The notes below the pieces were generated by a model. It made no database searches and had not been told where the DNA came from. It worked only from the letters and a program-made list of their open reading frames with translations. Below, piece by piece: positions 1-9,028 of a stretch of 64,000 nucleotides of DNA (position 1 is its first letter; each line of letters starts with the position of its first letter). Made by a program: the position numbers and the translations under genes. This stretch comes from Pseudomonas brassicacearum (GTDB lineage: Bacteria > Pseudomonadota > Gammaproteobacteria > Pseudomonadales > Pseudomonadaceae): NCBI RefSeq assembly GCF_003732225.1, contig NZ_MOBJ01000034.1, positions 124,001-188,000 of the forward strand, read 5' to 3'.

Positions 1-148
1 TCACCATGCCTTTGCGGTCGAGCTGCTCGATGCGCTTGCCGTCGAACGCCGAGGTGTCGTTGCGAAACAGCAGGATCAAGCGGTCAGCGTCATCGGTCTT
101 GTAAACCGATTTGGCTTTGCCGCGGTAGAGTTCTTCACGTTTTTCCAT
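1..148 (-). CDS. purC: SAICAR synthase, N-terminal part (runs off window)
   Basis: Phosphoribosylaminoimidazole-succinocarboxamide synthase of de novo purine synthesis. Only the first 49 codons are inside the window. They begin MEKREELYRGKAKSVY and continue with FRNDTSAFDGK, the ATP-binding N-terminal signature of bacterial PurC. The ATG is at 146-148. Downstream codons lie beyond position 1, so completeness cannot be judged. Confidence 0.9.
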   Translation of the reverse strand, partial: MEKREELYRGKAKSVYKTDDADRLILLFRNDTSAFDGKRIEQLDRKGMV

Positions 149-176
149 GATGGGCTCCGCTTGCTAAGTAGATGGG

Positions 177-935
177 CTAGGCGATATGTCGCCAGTCGAG
201 CCCTGAATCTTGATCGGCCAATTGCAGCCAGTCCGGGTCGCACCCGAGGGTGTCGACAAAACATTGCCGGGCCAGCTGCGGCAGGTTGTTCTTGCTGCTC
301 AGATGGGCCAGTACCAGGTGTTGCAGGTCCTGCCAGCCCAACTCGGCCACCAGGCTTGCGGCCTGATGGTTGTTCAAATGTCCCAGCTCACCGCCTACCC
401 GCTGCTTGAGAAAGTACGGGTAGTGACCGCGGGCCAGCAGGTCGCGGCAGTGGTTGGATTCGATCATCAACGCATCGAGATCCCGATAACCGTCCAGCAC
501 CGAGGCACAGTACGAACCGAGATCGGTCAGCAGGCCGAAACGCCGCGAACCGTCACTGAAGACGTACTGCGTCGGCTCCTGTGCATCGTGGGCCACGGCA
601 ATGACGCCGATACTCAGCCCACCGATCTGCAGTTGATCACCACCGGCCACAAAGCCTGCCGGTTCAACCGGTTTGCGCATCCCGCGCAGGGTGCCACGAC
701 TCAGGTAGACAGGAAGATTGTAGCGCCGAGACAGCAAACCCACGCCATGCACGTGGTCGGCATGTTCGTGGGTCACCAGTATCGCGCTCAGCTGCGCAGG
801 GCTTACACCCAGGCGCAGCAGGCGTTTTTCGGTTTCGCGCAAGGAGAAACCACAATCGACCAGGATGTACGTGTCATCACTGGCTATCAGCGTGCCATTC
901 CCTTGGCTACCACTGCCGAGAACGGCGAAACGCAT
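177..935 (-). CDS. MBL-fold metallo-hydrolase (VicX/YycJ-like)
   Basis: A 252-residue metallo-beta-lactamase-fold hydrolase. The N-terminal strand MRFAVLGSGSQGNG is followed by the metal-binding THEHADH motif near residue 55 and a later SNHCRDLL segment, the arrangement of the YycJ/VicX branch. That branch is linked to nuclease or cell-wall regulation in Firmicutes, but its substrate in Pseudomonas is not established. It lies 4 bp downstream of bamC and just upstream of purC on the same strand, so it is probably in one transcript with dapA-bamC-purC. Confidence 0.85.
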   Translation of the reverse strand: MRFAVLGSGSQGNGTLIASDDTYILVDCGFSLRETEKRLLRLGVSPAQLSAILVTHEHADHVHGVGLLSRRYNLPVYLSRGTLRGMRKPVEPAGFVAGGDQLQIGGLSIGVIAVAHDAQEPTQYVFSDGSRRFGLLTDLGSYCASVLDGYRDLDALMIESNHCRDLLARGHYPYFLKQRVGGELGHLNNHQAASLVAELGWQDLQHLVLAHLSSKNNLPQLARQCFVDTLGCDPDWLQLADQDSGLDWRHIA

Positions 936-939
936 CTGA

Positions 940-2055
940 TCAGCCCAGGTTGTCCTGAATCACGCCCAACACTTTGCGCGCCACTTCAGCCGGCGCAACG
1001 GTGTTGATGTTTTTCTCGACGGTCACTTGTACGTTCTCGCCCACCTTGCTCAGGCGAACCTGATAACGCTCGGCGCGGGCTTCGATTTCTTCCTTGGCCG
1101 GCTTGCTGCCGAACAGACCGCTGAAGAAACCTGGCTTCTCGTCCTTCTTCTCGGCTTTTTCGGCGAGGTTGATGTAGTACAGGCCCAGGCTACGGTTGAT
1201 GTCTTCAACACGCCATTCACCCTTTTCCAACGCGCGCCCTACGCTCGACCAGGCACGGTCAAGGTCGGTACCGACGTTGAGCACCGGGTTACCGCTGCCG
1301 TCTTCAGTCAGGCTGACACGGTTTGGCGTATCGAAATCACGTGAAGCGAGCATCGAGACCGAACCGCCCTTCTCCGACGTGCGGCTCATGCTGGCGAGCA
1401 TGTCGTCGACCAGTGCAGCGTCCAGGCCAGTGTTGACCGAACGGTTGGTGAACGCGACATCAGCAGTGCTGCCGGCTGCGCGCTCGGCGCTGACCACGTA
1501 GATCTCACTGGTGTTGCGCTGCACGCCTGGCTCGATGCGCACCCGCACGCGGGTTTCGCTGTCGGACGCAATGCCGGCACTGGTCATGCGTTTGGCCATC
1601 GCCACGGAAAGCTGGTCAGGACGCTGCCAGCCCGTGGTGAACTCGCCGGTTTGCGGGCGCTGTTGATCCAGACGGAAGCCGTTGTCCTGGAAGAACTGCA
1701 CAGCCACTGGCCAGACTTCAGCCGGTGGATGCTGGGCCATGACCCAACGCGAATCGCCGCTTTTTTGCAGGCTGTAATCGCTGGCATCGGCAATCGCCGA
1801 CAACGGCTGCGGACGAGGAACGATGTATTCGCCCTTGAACGTGTCATCGGCCACGTTGCGCGGAATCGGCAACAGCGGGTCCAGACGCTTGGAGGTATGA
1901 ACATCCGGCGGCAGTTGCATCGGTGCAGTCTGTTGCGCTTCCAGGTAATCGCTACCACGGTCACGGAAGTAACCTTCCGGGCCCCAGATCCATCCACAGC
2001 CACTGGTGCTGGAGATAATCAAGGCAAGTGCGGAAAGTCCGGCCATTCGCTTCAT
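940..2055 (-). CDS. bamC: Outer-membrane assembly lipoprotein BamC
   Basis: A 371-residue lipoprotein (old name NlpB). The signal peptide ends in a lipobox, STSGC, with lipidation expected at Cys20. It is followed by an unstructured linker and two helix-grip domains, the second near residues 255-370. BamC is an accessory subunit of the BAM complex that inserts beta-barrels in the outer membrane. It sits directly downstream of dapA, the same pairing as dapA-nlpB in E. coli, which supports the call. The ATG is at 2053-2055. Confidence 0.92.
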   Translation of the reverse strand: MKRMAGLSALALIISSTSGCGWIWGPEGYFRDRGSDYLEAQQTAPMQLPPDVHTSKRLDPLLPIPRNVADDTFKGEYIVPRPQPLSAIADASDYSLQKSGDSRWVMAQHPPAEVWPVAVQFFQDNGFRLDQQRPQTGEFTTGWQRPDQLSVAMAKRMTSAGIASDSETRVRVRIEPGVQRNTSEIYVVSAERAAGSTADVAFTNRSVNTGLDAALVDDMLASMSRTSEKGGSVSMLASRDFDTPNRVSLTEDGSGNPVLNVGTDLDRAWSSVGRALEKGEWRVEDINRSLGLYYINLAEKAEKKDEKPGFFSGLFGSKPAKEEIEARAERYQVRLSKVGENVQVTVEKNINTVAPAEVARKVLGVIQDNLG

Positions 2056-2072
2056 GCGTTGTACTTCCTCAA

Positions 2073-2951
2073 TTAAACCAATACGCCGGACTGGCGCATG
2101 GCCTGCCGCAGCGGTTCGTGACAGGCTTCGCTGAGCCAGGTGAGCGGCAGACGGATACCGTCCGGCATCAAGCCCATTTCATGCAGCGCCCATTTCACGG
2201 GGATAGGGTTGGATTCGATAAACAGGGTTTTATTGAGCGGCATCAGCTTTTCGTGAATCGCCCGGGCTTTCACCGCGTCGCCATTCAGGGCGGCGATGCA
2301 CAGGTCGGCCATGTCACGCGGCGCAACGTTGGCGGTGACCGAGATGTTGCCTTTGCCGCCGAGCAGGATCAGTTCGACCGCGGTGGCATCGTCACCGGAA
2401 ATCACCAGGAAGTCCTTGCTCACGCCGTCGAGGATGGCCTTGGCGCGCGAAAGATCGCCCGTGGCTTCCTTGATACCGATGATGTTCTTCACGGTCGACA
2501 GGCGGATGACCGTCTCGGCCTGCATGTCACAAGCGGTACGACCCGGCACGTTGTAAAGGATCTGCGGGATGTCGACAGCTTCGGCGATGGTCTTGAAGTG
2601 CAGGTACAGGCCTTCTTGCGTCGGCTTGTTGTAGTACGGCGTTACCAGCAGGCACGCATCGGCGCCGGCAGTCTTCGCGTTGGTGGTCAGCTCGATCGCT
2701 TCGCGCGTCGAATTGGCACCAGTGCCGGCGATTACCGGGATGCGACCATTGACCTGCTTGACCACGCGACGAATCACTTCGATGTGTTCGTTCACGTCAA
2801 GGGTGGCCGACTCACCTGTGGTGCCGACCGCCACAATGGCGTGGGTGCCGTTTTGCAGGTGAAAGTCCACCAGTTTGCTCAGGCTGTCCCAGTCGAGACG
2901 ACCCTGTGCATCCATGGGAGTGACCAGTGCCACCATACTGCCCGCAATCAT
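2073..2951 (-). CDS. dapA: 4-hydroxy-tetrahydrodipicolinate synthase
   Basis: Condenses pyruvate with aspartate semialdehyde in lysine and diaminopimelate synthesis. I place the start at 2951 (MIAGSMVALVTPM), giving 292 residues, rather than at an upstream ATG, because this start has an AGGAG ribosome site and matches the family N-terminus. The Schiff-base lysine is in GIKEATGD, the catalytic Tyr in LYNVPGRT, and the substrate-binding pair in GTTGES. A second DapA-family gene occurs at 58213, but this one, next to bamC, is the biosynthetic copy. Confidence 0.95.
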   Translation of the reverse strand: MIAGSMVALVTPMDAQGRLDWDSLSKLVDFHLQNGTHAIVAVGTTGESATLDVNEHIEVIRRVVKQVNGRIPVIAGTGANSTREAIELTTNAKTAGADACLLVTPYYNKPTQEGLYLHFKTIAEAVDIPQILYNVPGRTACDMQAETVIRLSTVKNIIGIKEATGDLSRAKAILDGVSKDFLVISGDDATAVELILLGGKGNISVTANVAPRDMADLCIAALNGDAVKARAIHEKLMPLNKTLFIESNPIPVKWALHEMGLMPDGIRLPLTWLSEACHEPLRQAMRQSGVLV

Positions 2952-3177
2952 GCAACCGCTCCTGCCGGAAAAAGAGAGCGGTAATGGTACTGGCGCCAAG
3001 ATGCTTGTACAAGCGAAGTACTGCGCTCACGCCATTCCCCTAGGCGCCGGTTTTCGCTACCCTTCAGACTTTGATCAGTACCGACAGGCTCGTCCGCCGG
3101 GTTCCAGCCTCCATTTTCGGCCTCACAAGCCCTGATCCTGCGTTGCCGCCTACCCGATCTCGCCTCACTGGAGCTCG

Positions 3178-3206
3178 TTGCAACCATCTGGCTCGGGCTT
3201 TTTGAT
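3178..3206 (+). promoter_or_regulatory. Candidate sigma-70 promoter for gcvR-bcp
   Basis: TTGCAA at 3178-3183, a 17-bp spacer, then TTTGAT at 3201-3206, located 75 bp before gcvR. The -35 is good and the -10 only fair. The rest of the 329-bp gap between dapA and gcvR shows no other feature I recognise. Confidence 0.3.
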
Positions 3207-3280
3207 TTCGCATCCGGACGCCCAACCCGACGAATCGACCCCTGGTAAGTACCGACCGCTCATCGCTTTAGGAATGCTGC

Positions 3281-3841
3281 ATGTCCACCCCCACAGTTCG
3301 CGAACAATTCCTTGTCATCAGTGCCCTCGGCGCCAACCCCATGGAGCTGACTAACGTCCTGTGCCGCGCCAGCCATGAAAATCGCTGCGCCGTGGTCACC
3401 TCCCGCCTGACTCGCCACGGCGAATGCAGTGCGCTGGTGCTGCAGATCTCCGGCACCTGGGACGCCCTGGCGCGCCTGGAAGCGGGCTTGCCGACCTTGG
3501 CCAAAAAGCACGCTTTTACGGTCAATGTGGTACGCAGTGCCGCGCTGGAGAACCGTCCGCAAGCCTTGCCGTATGTGGCCTACGTCAGCTCGGCGTACCG
3601 CTCGGACATCGTCAATGAGCTGTGCCAGTTCTTCATCGACCACAACGTCGAGCTGGAAAACCTGACCTGCGACACCTATCAGGCCCCACAAACCGGCGGC
3701 ACCATGCTCAACGCCACCTTTACCGTGACCTTGCCGGCCGGCGTGCAAATCAGCTGGTTGCGCGATCAGTTCCTGGATTTCGCCGATGCACTGAACCTGG
3801 ACGCGCTGATCGAACCGTGGCGCCCACAGAACCCAATGTAA
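3281..3841 (+). CDS. gcvR: Glycine cleavage system regulator, tandem ACT domains
   Basis: A 186-residue protein resembling GcvR, made of two ACT-type domains (about residues 8-85 and 95-175) with no DNA-binding domain. In E. coli GcvR acts by contacting GcvA and releases it when glycine binds. Opening residues such as EQFLVISALG and the length fit this family. It is divergent from dapA and followed after 10 bp by bcp, so the two are probably co-transcribed. Confidence 0.85.
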   Translation: MSTPTVREQFLVISALGANPMELTNVLCRASHENRCAVVTSRLTRHGECSALVLQISGTWDALARLEAGLPTLAKKHAFTVNVVRSAALENRPQALPYVAYVSSAYRSDIVNELCQFFIDHNVELENLTCDTYQAPQTGGTMLNATFTVTLPAGVQISWLRDQFLDFADALNLDALIEPWRPQNPM

Positions 3842-3851
3842 GGAAACTCCC

Positions 3852-4325
3852 ATGGCCGTTGCTATCGACCAACCTGTCGCCGACTTCGAAGCGCCTGCCA
3901 CCAGCGGGCAGACCGTCAGCCTCGCTGCCCTCAAGGGCAAGCAAGTGGTGATCTACTTCTATCCAAAGGACAGCACGCCGGGTTGCACCACCGAAGGTCA
4001 GGGCTTTCGCGATCAATATGCGCAGTTCACGGCGGCCAACACCGAAGTGTTCGGCGTGTCGCGCGACAGCCTGAAGTCCCACGAGAACTTCAAGTGCAAA
4101 CAAGAGTTTCCGTTCGAGCTGATCAGCGACAAGGACGAAGCCATCTGCCAGCTGTTCGACGTGATCAAGCTGAAAAAGCTCTATGGCAAGGAATACATGG
4201 GCGTTGATCGCAGCACCTTCCTGATCGACAAGAATGGCGTGCTGCGTCAGGAATGGCGTGGTGTGAAAGTGCCCGGCCATGTGGATGCGGTTTTGGCGGC
4301 CGTTCAAGCCTTGAACAAAGCCTGA
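3852..4325 (+). CDS. bcp: Thiol peroxidase of the Bcp/PrxQ family
   Basis: A 157-residue atypical peroxiredoxin that reduces hydroperoxides. The peroxidatic cysteine is Cys45 in STPGCTTEGQGF. The family's usual resolving cysteine five residues later is Gln50 here, so this protein would work as a 1-Cys type or use a distant cysteine (NFKCKQ or EAICQLF). The start has a GGAAAC ribosome site. It follows gcvR closely and ends just before a long palindromic repeat that probably terminates transcription. Confidence 0.93.
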   Translation: MAVAIDQPVADFEAPATSGQTVSLAALKGKQVVIYFYPKDSTPGCTTEGQGFRDQYAQFTAANTEVFGVSRDSLKSHENFKCKQEFPFELISDKDEAICQLFDVIKLKKLYGKEYMGVDRSTFLIDKNGVLRQEWRGVKVPGHVDAVLAAVQALNKA

Positions 4326-4331
4326 TACCGA

Positions 4332-4406
4332 AAAAGATCGCAGCCTGCGGCAGCTCCTACGGGGTACCGGGTTCGGCGTAGGAGCTGCCGAAGGCTGCGA
4401 TCTTTT
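4332..4406. repeat. Inverted pair of type-B palindromic repeats (terminator-like)
   Basis: Two inverted copies of a 29-nt repeat, at 4332-4360 and 4378-4406, with core GCAGCCTGCGGCAGCTCC. They form a hairpin between the convergent genes bcp and the AI-2E permease. The arms start with A-rich and end with T-rich runs, so it could terminate both transcripts. Related copies occur at 19734, 50543 and 60637. Confidence 0.75.
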
Positions 4407-4412
4407 ACATGA

Positions 4413-5483
4413 TTACAACAGCGGCGCGACAATCGGTTCCTTGCGCGGCCAGGCATCCAGCACTGCCTTGAACAGGGTGGCCAACGGAATCGCGAAAAAC
4501 ACGCCCCAGAACCCCCAGAGCCCGCCAAACAGCAACACTGCGCAGATTATCGCTACCGGGTGCAGATTGACCGCTCCCGAAAACAGCAGTGGCACCAGTA
4601 CGTTGCCATCCAGCACCTGAATGATTCCGTAGACTGTCATCAGGTAGATGAATTGGTCGCTCCAGCCCCATTGAAACAAGGCGATCAGCAGCACCGGCAC
4701 GGTCACCACCACCGCCCCGACATACGGCACCACCACCGAAACGCCGACCAACAACGCCAGCAGTGCGGCGTAGTTGAGCCCCAAGGCAACGAAGCCGATG
4801 TACGTCACTCCACCGCAAATGACCATTTCCATGACCTTGCCGCGAATGTAATTGGCGATCTGCCGGTTCATTTCTTCAGCAACGCGGGTGATCAGTGCAC
4901 GCTCACGCGGGAGATACCCTCGGACCCACTGCCCGATCATCTCCCGGTCCTTGAGGAAGAAGAACACCAGGATCGGCACCAGCACCAGATAGATCATGAT
5001 GTTCACCAGCAGCGGCAGGCTGGACAGCGAGAACGTCAACGCCCATTGACCAAACTTGCCGATCTCGCCGCGCGCCACTTCGATGGCTTGCAGCACCTGC
5101 TCATCAGACACCAGATGCGGGTAACGCTCCGGCAGCAACAACAGCAACGACTGCCATTTGGCGAGCATGCCCGGCAGTTCGTTGAACAAGGTAATCAGTT
5201 GATGCCAAAGCAACGGCAGCACCACGACCATAAACACCAGCAACACGCCCATGAACAACGCGAACACCAGTCCGACCGCTACACCACCCGGCAGGTGCAG
5301 GCGCTCCAGGGTGATGACCAGGCCCTGCATCAAATACGCCAGCACCATCCCCGCCAGCACCGGCGCGAGCATTCCGCCCAGCGTCAGGACCGCGGTGAAG
5401 GCCAGGAAGAGCAGAACGGCCAGCACCACGGCCTCCTCATCGGAGAAGTAGCGCTGAATCCAGTCGCGTAACACTTTGAACAT
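4413..5483 (-). CDS. AI-2E family membrane permease (PerM-like)
   Basis: A 356-residue polytopic inner-membrane protein of the AI-2E/PerM family with about eight hydrophobic segments and a periplasmic stretch near residues 70-140. The family includes transporters for autoinducer 2, ions or small organics, and the substrate here cannot be read from sequence. I use the ATG at 5483 (MFKVLRDW) rather than the adjacent upstream TTG. It is followed in the same direction by nothing, and preceded by tusA 31 bp upstream, so tusA and this gene may share a transcript. Confidence 0.85.
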   Translation of the reverse strand: MFKVLRDWIQRYFSDEEAVVLAVLLFLAFTAVLTLGGMLAPVLAGMVLAYLMQGLVITLERLHLPGGVAVGLVFALFMGVLLVFMVVVLPLLWHQLITLFNELPGMLAKWQSLLLLLPERYPHLVSDEQVLQAIEVARGEIGKFGQWALTFSLSSLPLLVNIMIYLVLVPILVFFFLKDREMIGQWVRGYLPRERALITRVAEEMNRQIANYIRGKVMEMVICGGVTYIGFVALGLNYAALLALLVGVSVVVPYVGAVVVTVPVLLIALFQWGWSDQFIYLMTVYGIIQVLDGNVLVPLLFSGAVNLHPVAIICAVLLFGGLWGFWGVFFAIPLATLFKAVLDAWPRKEPIVAPLL

Positions 5484-5514
5484 CAATATTCCTTAACAGT
5501 GGACGCCGCAAAAT

Positions 5515-5754
5515 TCAGGCTTTTTTCAGCCAGTAGCGATAAACGCCAGCCTCGTCTTCTTCACGCAGCAGCGTATGACCGGCCAAACGGGCAAAGGTGC
5601 GGAAATCGCGCTGCGAACCCGCATCAGTGGCGATGACCTTGAGTACCGCGCCGCTGGCCAGGCGATTGAGCTCCAGCTTGGCCTTGAGCAACGGCAACGG
5701 ACAGTTCAACCCGCTGGCGTCCAGTTCGGCGTCATGCTCTACAGCGTCGGTCAT
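5515..5754 (-). CDS. tusA: Sulfur carrier protein TusA-like
   Basis: A 79-residue SirA/TusA-fold protein with the signature CPLPLLK beginning at Cys18, the persulfide-carrying cysteine. TusA relays sulfur for tRNA 2-thiouridine and other pathways. It starts 97 bp from bepA on the opposite strand. A paralogue can exist elsewhere in Pseudomonas genomes, so assignment to TusA itself rather than a close relative is slightly uncertain. Confidence 0.82.
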   Translation of the reverse strand: MTDAVEHDAELDASGLNCPLPLLKAKLELNRLASGAVLKVIATDAGSQRDFRTFARLAGHTLLREEDEAGVYRYWLKKA

Positions 5755-5851
5755 TGTTTCGCTCCGGATAGGTGGTTGAGTGGTCTAGAATATCTGGTCG
5801 CAACGCATGTGTCCGGCTACAGTAAGGTCTTTGTCGACTAAGGCTTCGTGC

Positions 5852-7285
5852 ATGACTTTTCTGCGCCCCACCCTGCTGACGCTCGCTTGCCTGCTAGCCT
5901 CACCGGGCTTTGCCGACGACCTGCCGTCACTTGGCGATGCCAGTTCTGCCATCGTATCGCCACAGCAGGAATACCAGTTGGGCCGCGCATGGCTGGCGCT
6001 GCTGCGCAGCCAGGTGTCACAGCTCAATGATCCACAGCTGAAGGATTTCGTCGAAACCAGCGTCTACAAACTGGTGGAAACCAGTCAGGTCAACGACCGG
6101 CGCCTGGAGTTCATCCTGATCAACAGCCCGCAGCTCAATGCCTTCGCCGCACCTGGCGGGATTGTCGGGGTCAACGGCGGTCTGTTTCTGAATGCCCAGA
6201 CCGAAGGCGAATATGCCTCGGTACTCGCTCACGAACTGGCTCACTTGTCGCAACGCCACTTCGCTCGTGGCGTCGAAGCATCGCAACGCATGCAAGTCCC
6301 GATGATGGCCGCCCTGCTCGGCGGGATCATCGCAGCAGCGGCTGGCGCCGGAGACGCCGGTATCGCCGCCATCGCCAGCACCCAGGCAGCAGCCATTCAG
6401 GAACAACGGCGTTTCTCCCGGCAGAACGAACAGGAGGCCGACCGGGTTGGCATCCTCAACCTCGAGAAAGCCGGCTACGACCCGCGCTCGATGCCGACCA
6501 TGTTCGAACGCCTGATGCGCCAGTACCGCTTCGATGCCAAACCACCGGAATTCCTGCTGACTCACCCGGTTACCGAATCGCGGATCGCCGACACTCGCAA
6601 CCGCGCCGAGCAGTCCAAACCGGGCGGCAAGGAAGACAGCCTGACCTATCAATTGATTCGCGCGCGCGTCCAGTTGTTCTATGAAGACACGTCAGGTCTT
6701 GCCGCCAAACGCTTTCGCGCCCAACTCGATGAAAACCCGAAAAGCGACGTGGCTCGTTATGGCCTGGCAATCGCCCAGATCAAGGGCAGCCAGTTCAACG
6801 ACGCCCGCGAGAACCTCAAGCAGTTGCTGGCCAAGTCACCTGACGAAATCATCTACAACCTGGCGCAAGTCGATCTGGACATCGCCAACAATCGCCTGCC
6901 AGATGCGCAGACGCGGGTCGACCGGATGCTCGCACAGTACCCGCGCAACTATCCGCTGAATCAGGTGCGGGTCGACTTGCTGCTCAAGCAGAACCGCCCG
7001 GCTGAAGCCGAGAAAGCCCTTGAAGCCCTGCTCAAGACCCGCCCGGATGATCCGGACGTCTGGTACATGGTGGCCGAGACTCGCGGCCTGTCCGGCAACA
7101 TCATTGGCCTGCATCAGGCCCGCGCCGAGTACTTCGCACTGATCGGCGACTATCGTCAGGCGATCCAGCAGCTGGACTTCGCCAAACGCCGCGCTGGCAC
7201 CAATTTCCCACTGTCGTCACGCATCGATGCGCGTCAACGGGAACTGATGGAGCAAGAGCGCTTGATCAAGGACATGATGGGCTGA
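5852..7285 (+). CDS. bepA: Periplasmic M48 metalloprotease/chaperone with TPR domain
   Basis: A 477-residue protein like E. coli BepA (YfgC), which aids LptD assembly and degrades misassembled outer-membrane proteins. The start at 5852 gives a signal peptide ending ASPGFA; an in-frame ATG 45 bp upstream would put extra residues before it. The zinc motif HELAH is near residue 128, with the third ligand in EQEADRVG. A C-terminal TPR region covers about residues 285-470. It is divergent from tusA. Confidence 0.9.
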   Translation: MTFLRPTLLTLACLLASPGFADDLPSLGDASSAIVSPQQEYQLGRAWLALLRSQVSQLNDPQLKDFVETSVYKLVETSQVNDRRLEFILINSPQLNAFAAPGGIVGVNGGLFLNAQTEGEYASVLAHELAHLSQRHFARGVEASQRMQVPMMAALLGGIIAAAAGAGDAGIAAIASTQAAAIQEQRRFSRQNEQEADRVGILNLEKAGYDPRSMPTMFERLMRQYRFDAKPPEFLLTHPVTESRIADTRNRAEQSKPGGKEDSLTYQLIRARVQLFYEDTSGLAAKRFRAQLDENPKSDVARYGLAIAQIKGSQFNDARENLKQLLAKSPDEIIYNLAQVDLDIANNRLPDAQTRVDRMLAQYPRNYPLNQVRVDLLLKQNRPAEAEKALEALLKTRPDDPDVWYMVAETRGLSGNIIGLHQARAEYFALIGDYRQAIQQLDFAKRRAGTNFPLSSRIDARQRELMEQERLIKDMMG

Positions 7286-7301
7286 CATTTCTTTGACCCA
7301 T

Positions 7302-7331
7302 AAAAAAACGCCTCTTTCGAGGCGTTTTTTT
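7302..7331. terminator. Bidirectional terminator between bepA and mucD
   Basis: A perfect stem AACGCCTC/GAGGCGTT at 7308-7327 with a 4-nt loop, flanked by an A run on the left and a T run on the right, midway between the convergent bepA and mucD genes. Confidence 0.9.
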
Positions 7332-7349
7332 ATTCAGCGACTAACCGGT

Positions 7350-8777
7350 TTACTCGGCCAGTTTGAAGGTAATGAAGCTGGCACGGCCTTGACGCAAGAC
7401 CCGCATCGACACCGAGCGATTCTTCGGCAGTGCCTTGGCGATTTCCGTGAATTCCTTGGTCGAACCAATCGCTTGATTGTTCAAGTGAGTAATCACGTCG
7501 CCTGGCTGCAGACCGATCAGGGCAGCAGGACCGTCCTGCACTTCCTTGATCACCACACCACCCTTGAGGTCGAAGGCTTTCTTCTGCTCATCGCTCAGCT
7601 CGACCACGGCTACACCCAGCCGATTGCTGCTGCGCTCGACACCAGACTTGGCCAGGGTATCGAGCTCCTTGCCTTCTTCCGGAATCGCGCCAACCGTCAG
7701 CTCGACGTTTTTATGTTTGCCGTCACGAATCACTTCAAGATTGGCCTTGGCACCGGCCTTGAGCGCGCCAACCAGATGCGGCAGATCCGCTGACATGATG
7801 ATCGGTTGACCGTTCATGTTCAGGATCACGTCACCGACCTGCAAACCACCTTTCGCGGCCGGGCCACCGTCCTGGATCTGAGCCACCAGCGCACCGGCCG
7901 GTTTTTCCAGACCGAAGGACTCAGCCAGATCCTTGCTCACTTCCTGAATGACCACGCCCAACCAGCCACGGCTGACTTTGCCACCGCTTTTCAGCTGATT
8001 GGAAACATCCATGGCAACATCGATCGGGATCGCGAACGACACGCCCATGAAACCACCGGAACGGGTGTAGATCTGTGAGTTGATCCCCACCACTTCGCCC
8101 GCCAGGTTGAACAGCGGACCACCGGAGTTACCCGGGTTGATCGGCACGTCGGTCTGGATGAACGGCACATAGTTTTCGTTCGGCAGGCTACGACCAATGG
8201 CGCTGACAATGCCCTGGGTCACAGTATGGTCAAAACCAAACGGCGAACCGATGGCGACAACCCATTGTCCGGCTTTCAAGTCCTGGGATTTGCCCAGCTT
8301 GAGCACGGGCAGATCTTTGCCCTCGACCTTCAGCAACGCCACATCGGAACGTGGGTCAGTGCCAACCAACTTGGCTTTCAGCTCACTGCGATCAGCAAGA
8401 CGCACGATGATTTCATCGGCATCGGCGATCACATGGTTGTTGGTCAGGATGTAGCCATCAGGCGAGATGATGAAACCTGAACCCAGGGATTGCGCTTCAC
8501 GCTGGCGACTACGAGGCGAGCGCTGCTGTGGCGGCATGCCACGCTCGAGAAACTCACGCAGTGCCGGCGGCAAGCCTTCCAGGTCCGGCATGTCCTGACT
8601 GGAGACCTTGCGGTCCGGCAATTTCTGCGTGGTACTGATGTTCACTACCGCAGGCGAGGCTTGCTCGACCAGTTGCGTGAAGTCAGGCAGATCGGCCGCC
8701 AGGACACTGGCCGCCTGACCGAGCACTAATACAGCGGCAAAAATGGAGAGGTAGGATTTCAAACGTGGTATCGACAT
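7350..8777 (-). CDS. mucD: Periplasmic serine protease MucD (DegP/HtrA family)
   Basis: A 475-residue HtrA protease with a signal peptide ending ASVLA, a trypsin-like domain and two PDZ domains (about 260-350 and 375-470). The triad is complete: His115 in NNHVI, Asp145 in PRSDVAL, and Ser218 in PGNSGG. MucD removes misfolded envelope proteins and dampens the AlgU response in Pseudomonas. I start at 8777, which has a GGGAG ribosome site, not at the ATG 90 bp upstream. It follows mucB after 251 bp where mucC would lie in P. aeruginosa. Confidence 0.95.
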   Translation of the reverse strand: MSIPRLKSYLSIFAAVLVLGQAASVLAADLPDFTQLVEQASPAVVNISTTQKLPDRKVSSQDMPDLEGLPPALREFLERGMPPQQRSPRSRQREAQSLGSGFIISPDGYILTNNHVIADADEIIVRLADRSELKAKLVGTDPRSDVALLKVEGKDLPVLKLGKSQDLKAGQWVVAIGSPFGFDHTVTQGIVSAIGRSLPNENYVPFIQTDVPINPGNSGGPLFNLAGEVVGINSQIYTRSGGFMGVSFAIPIDVAMDVSNQLKSGGKVSRGWLGVVIQEVSKDLAESFGLEKPAGALVAQIQDGGPAAKGGLQVGDVILNMNGQPIIMSADLPHLVGALKAGAKANLEVIRDGKHKNVELTVGAIPEEGKELDTLAKSGVERSSNRLGVAVVELSDEQKKAFDLKGGVVIKEVQDGPAALIGLQPGDVITHLNNQAIGSTKEFTEIAKALPKNRSVSMRVLRQGRASFITFKLAE

Positions 8778-8893
8778 ACGGCTCCCGTTACGACGAGCAT
8801 GGTTAAGCGATATGGAGCAAGGAATACCGGGGAACATACACCGGTACTTTTGTTCCGGGAACAACAAACAAGGCCAGAGCCGTGGGGCTCTGA

Positions 8894-8922
8894 CCTATAG
8901 AAAATTTTTGGGGATTTTGCAA
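8894..8922 (-). promoter_or_regulatory. Possible own promoter for mucD
   Basis: On the minus strand TTGCAA (8917-8922), a 17-bp spacer and TATAGG (8894-8899) lie in the mucB-mucD gap. Such a promoter would let mucD be made apart from the algU operon. This is pattern matching only. Confidence 0.35.
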
Positions 8923-9028
8923 ATGGAAATGCTCACCAAACATTTCGACATCTCAATTGTGGGATGGGCAATTGCTGACCTCTTTCACAATCTACTCGCC
9001 GCTCGATGAGCATCACTGAATCAACTCA

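Noticed and set aside
4560..5471. 303-codon open frame opposite the AI-2E permease, rich in His and Gln
   Set aside because: Composition is what antisense reading of a hydrophobic protein gives; no family similarity.
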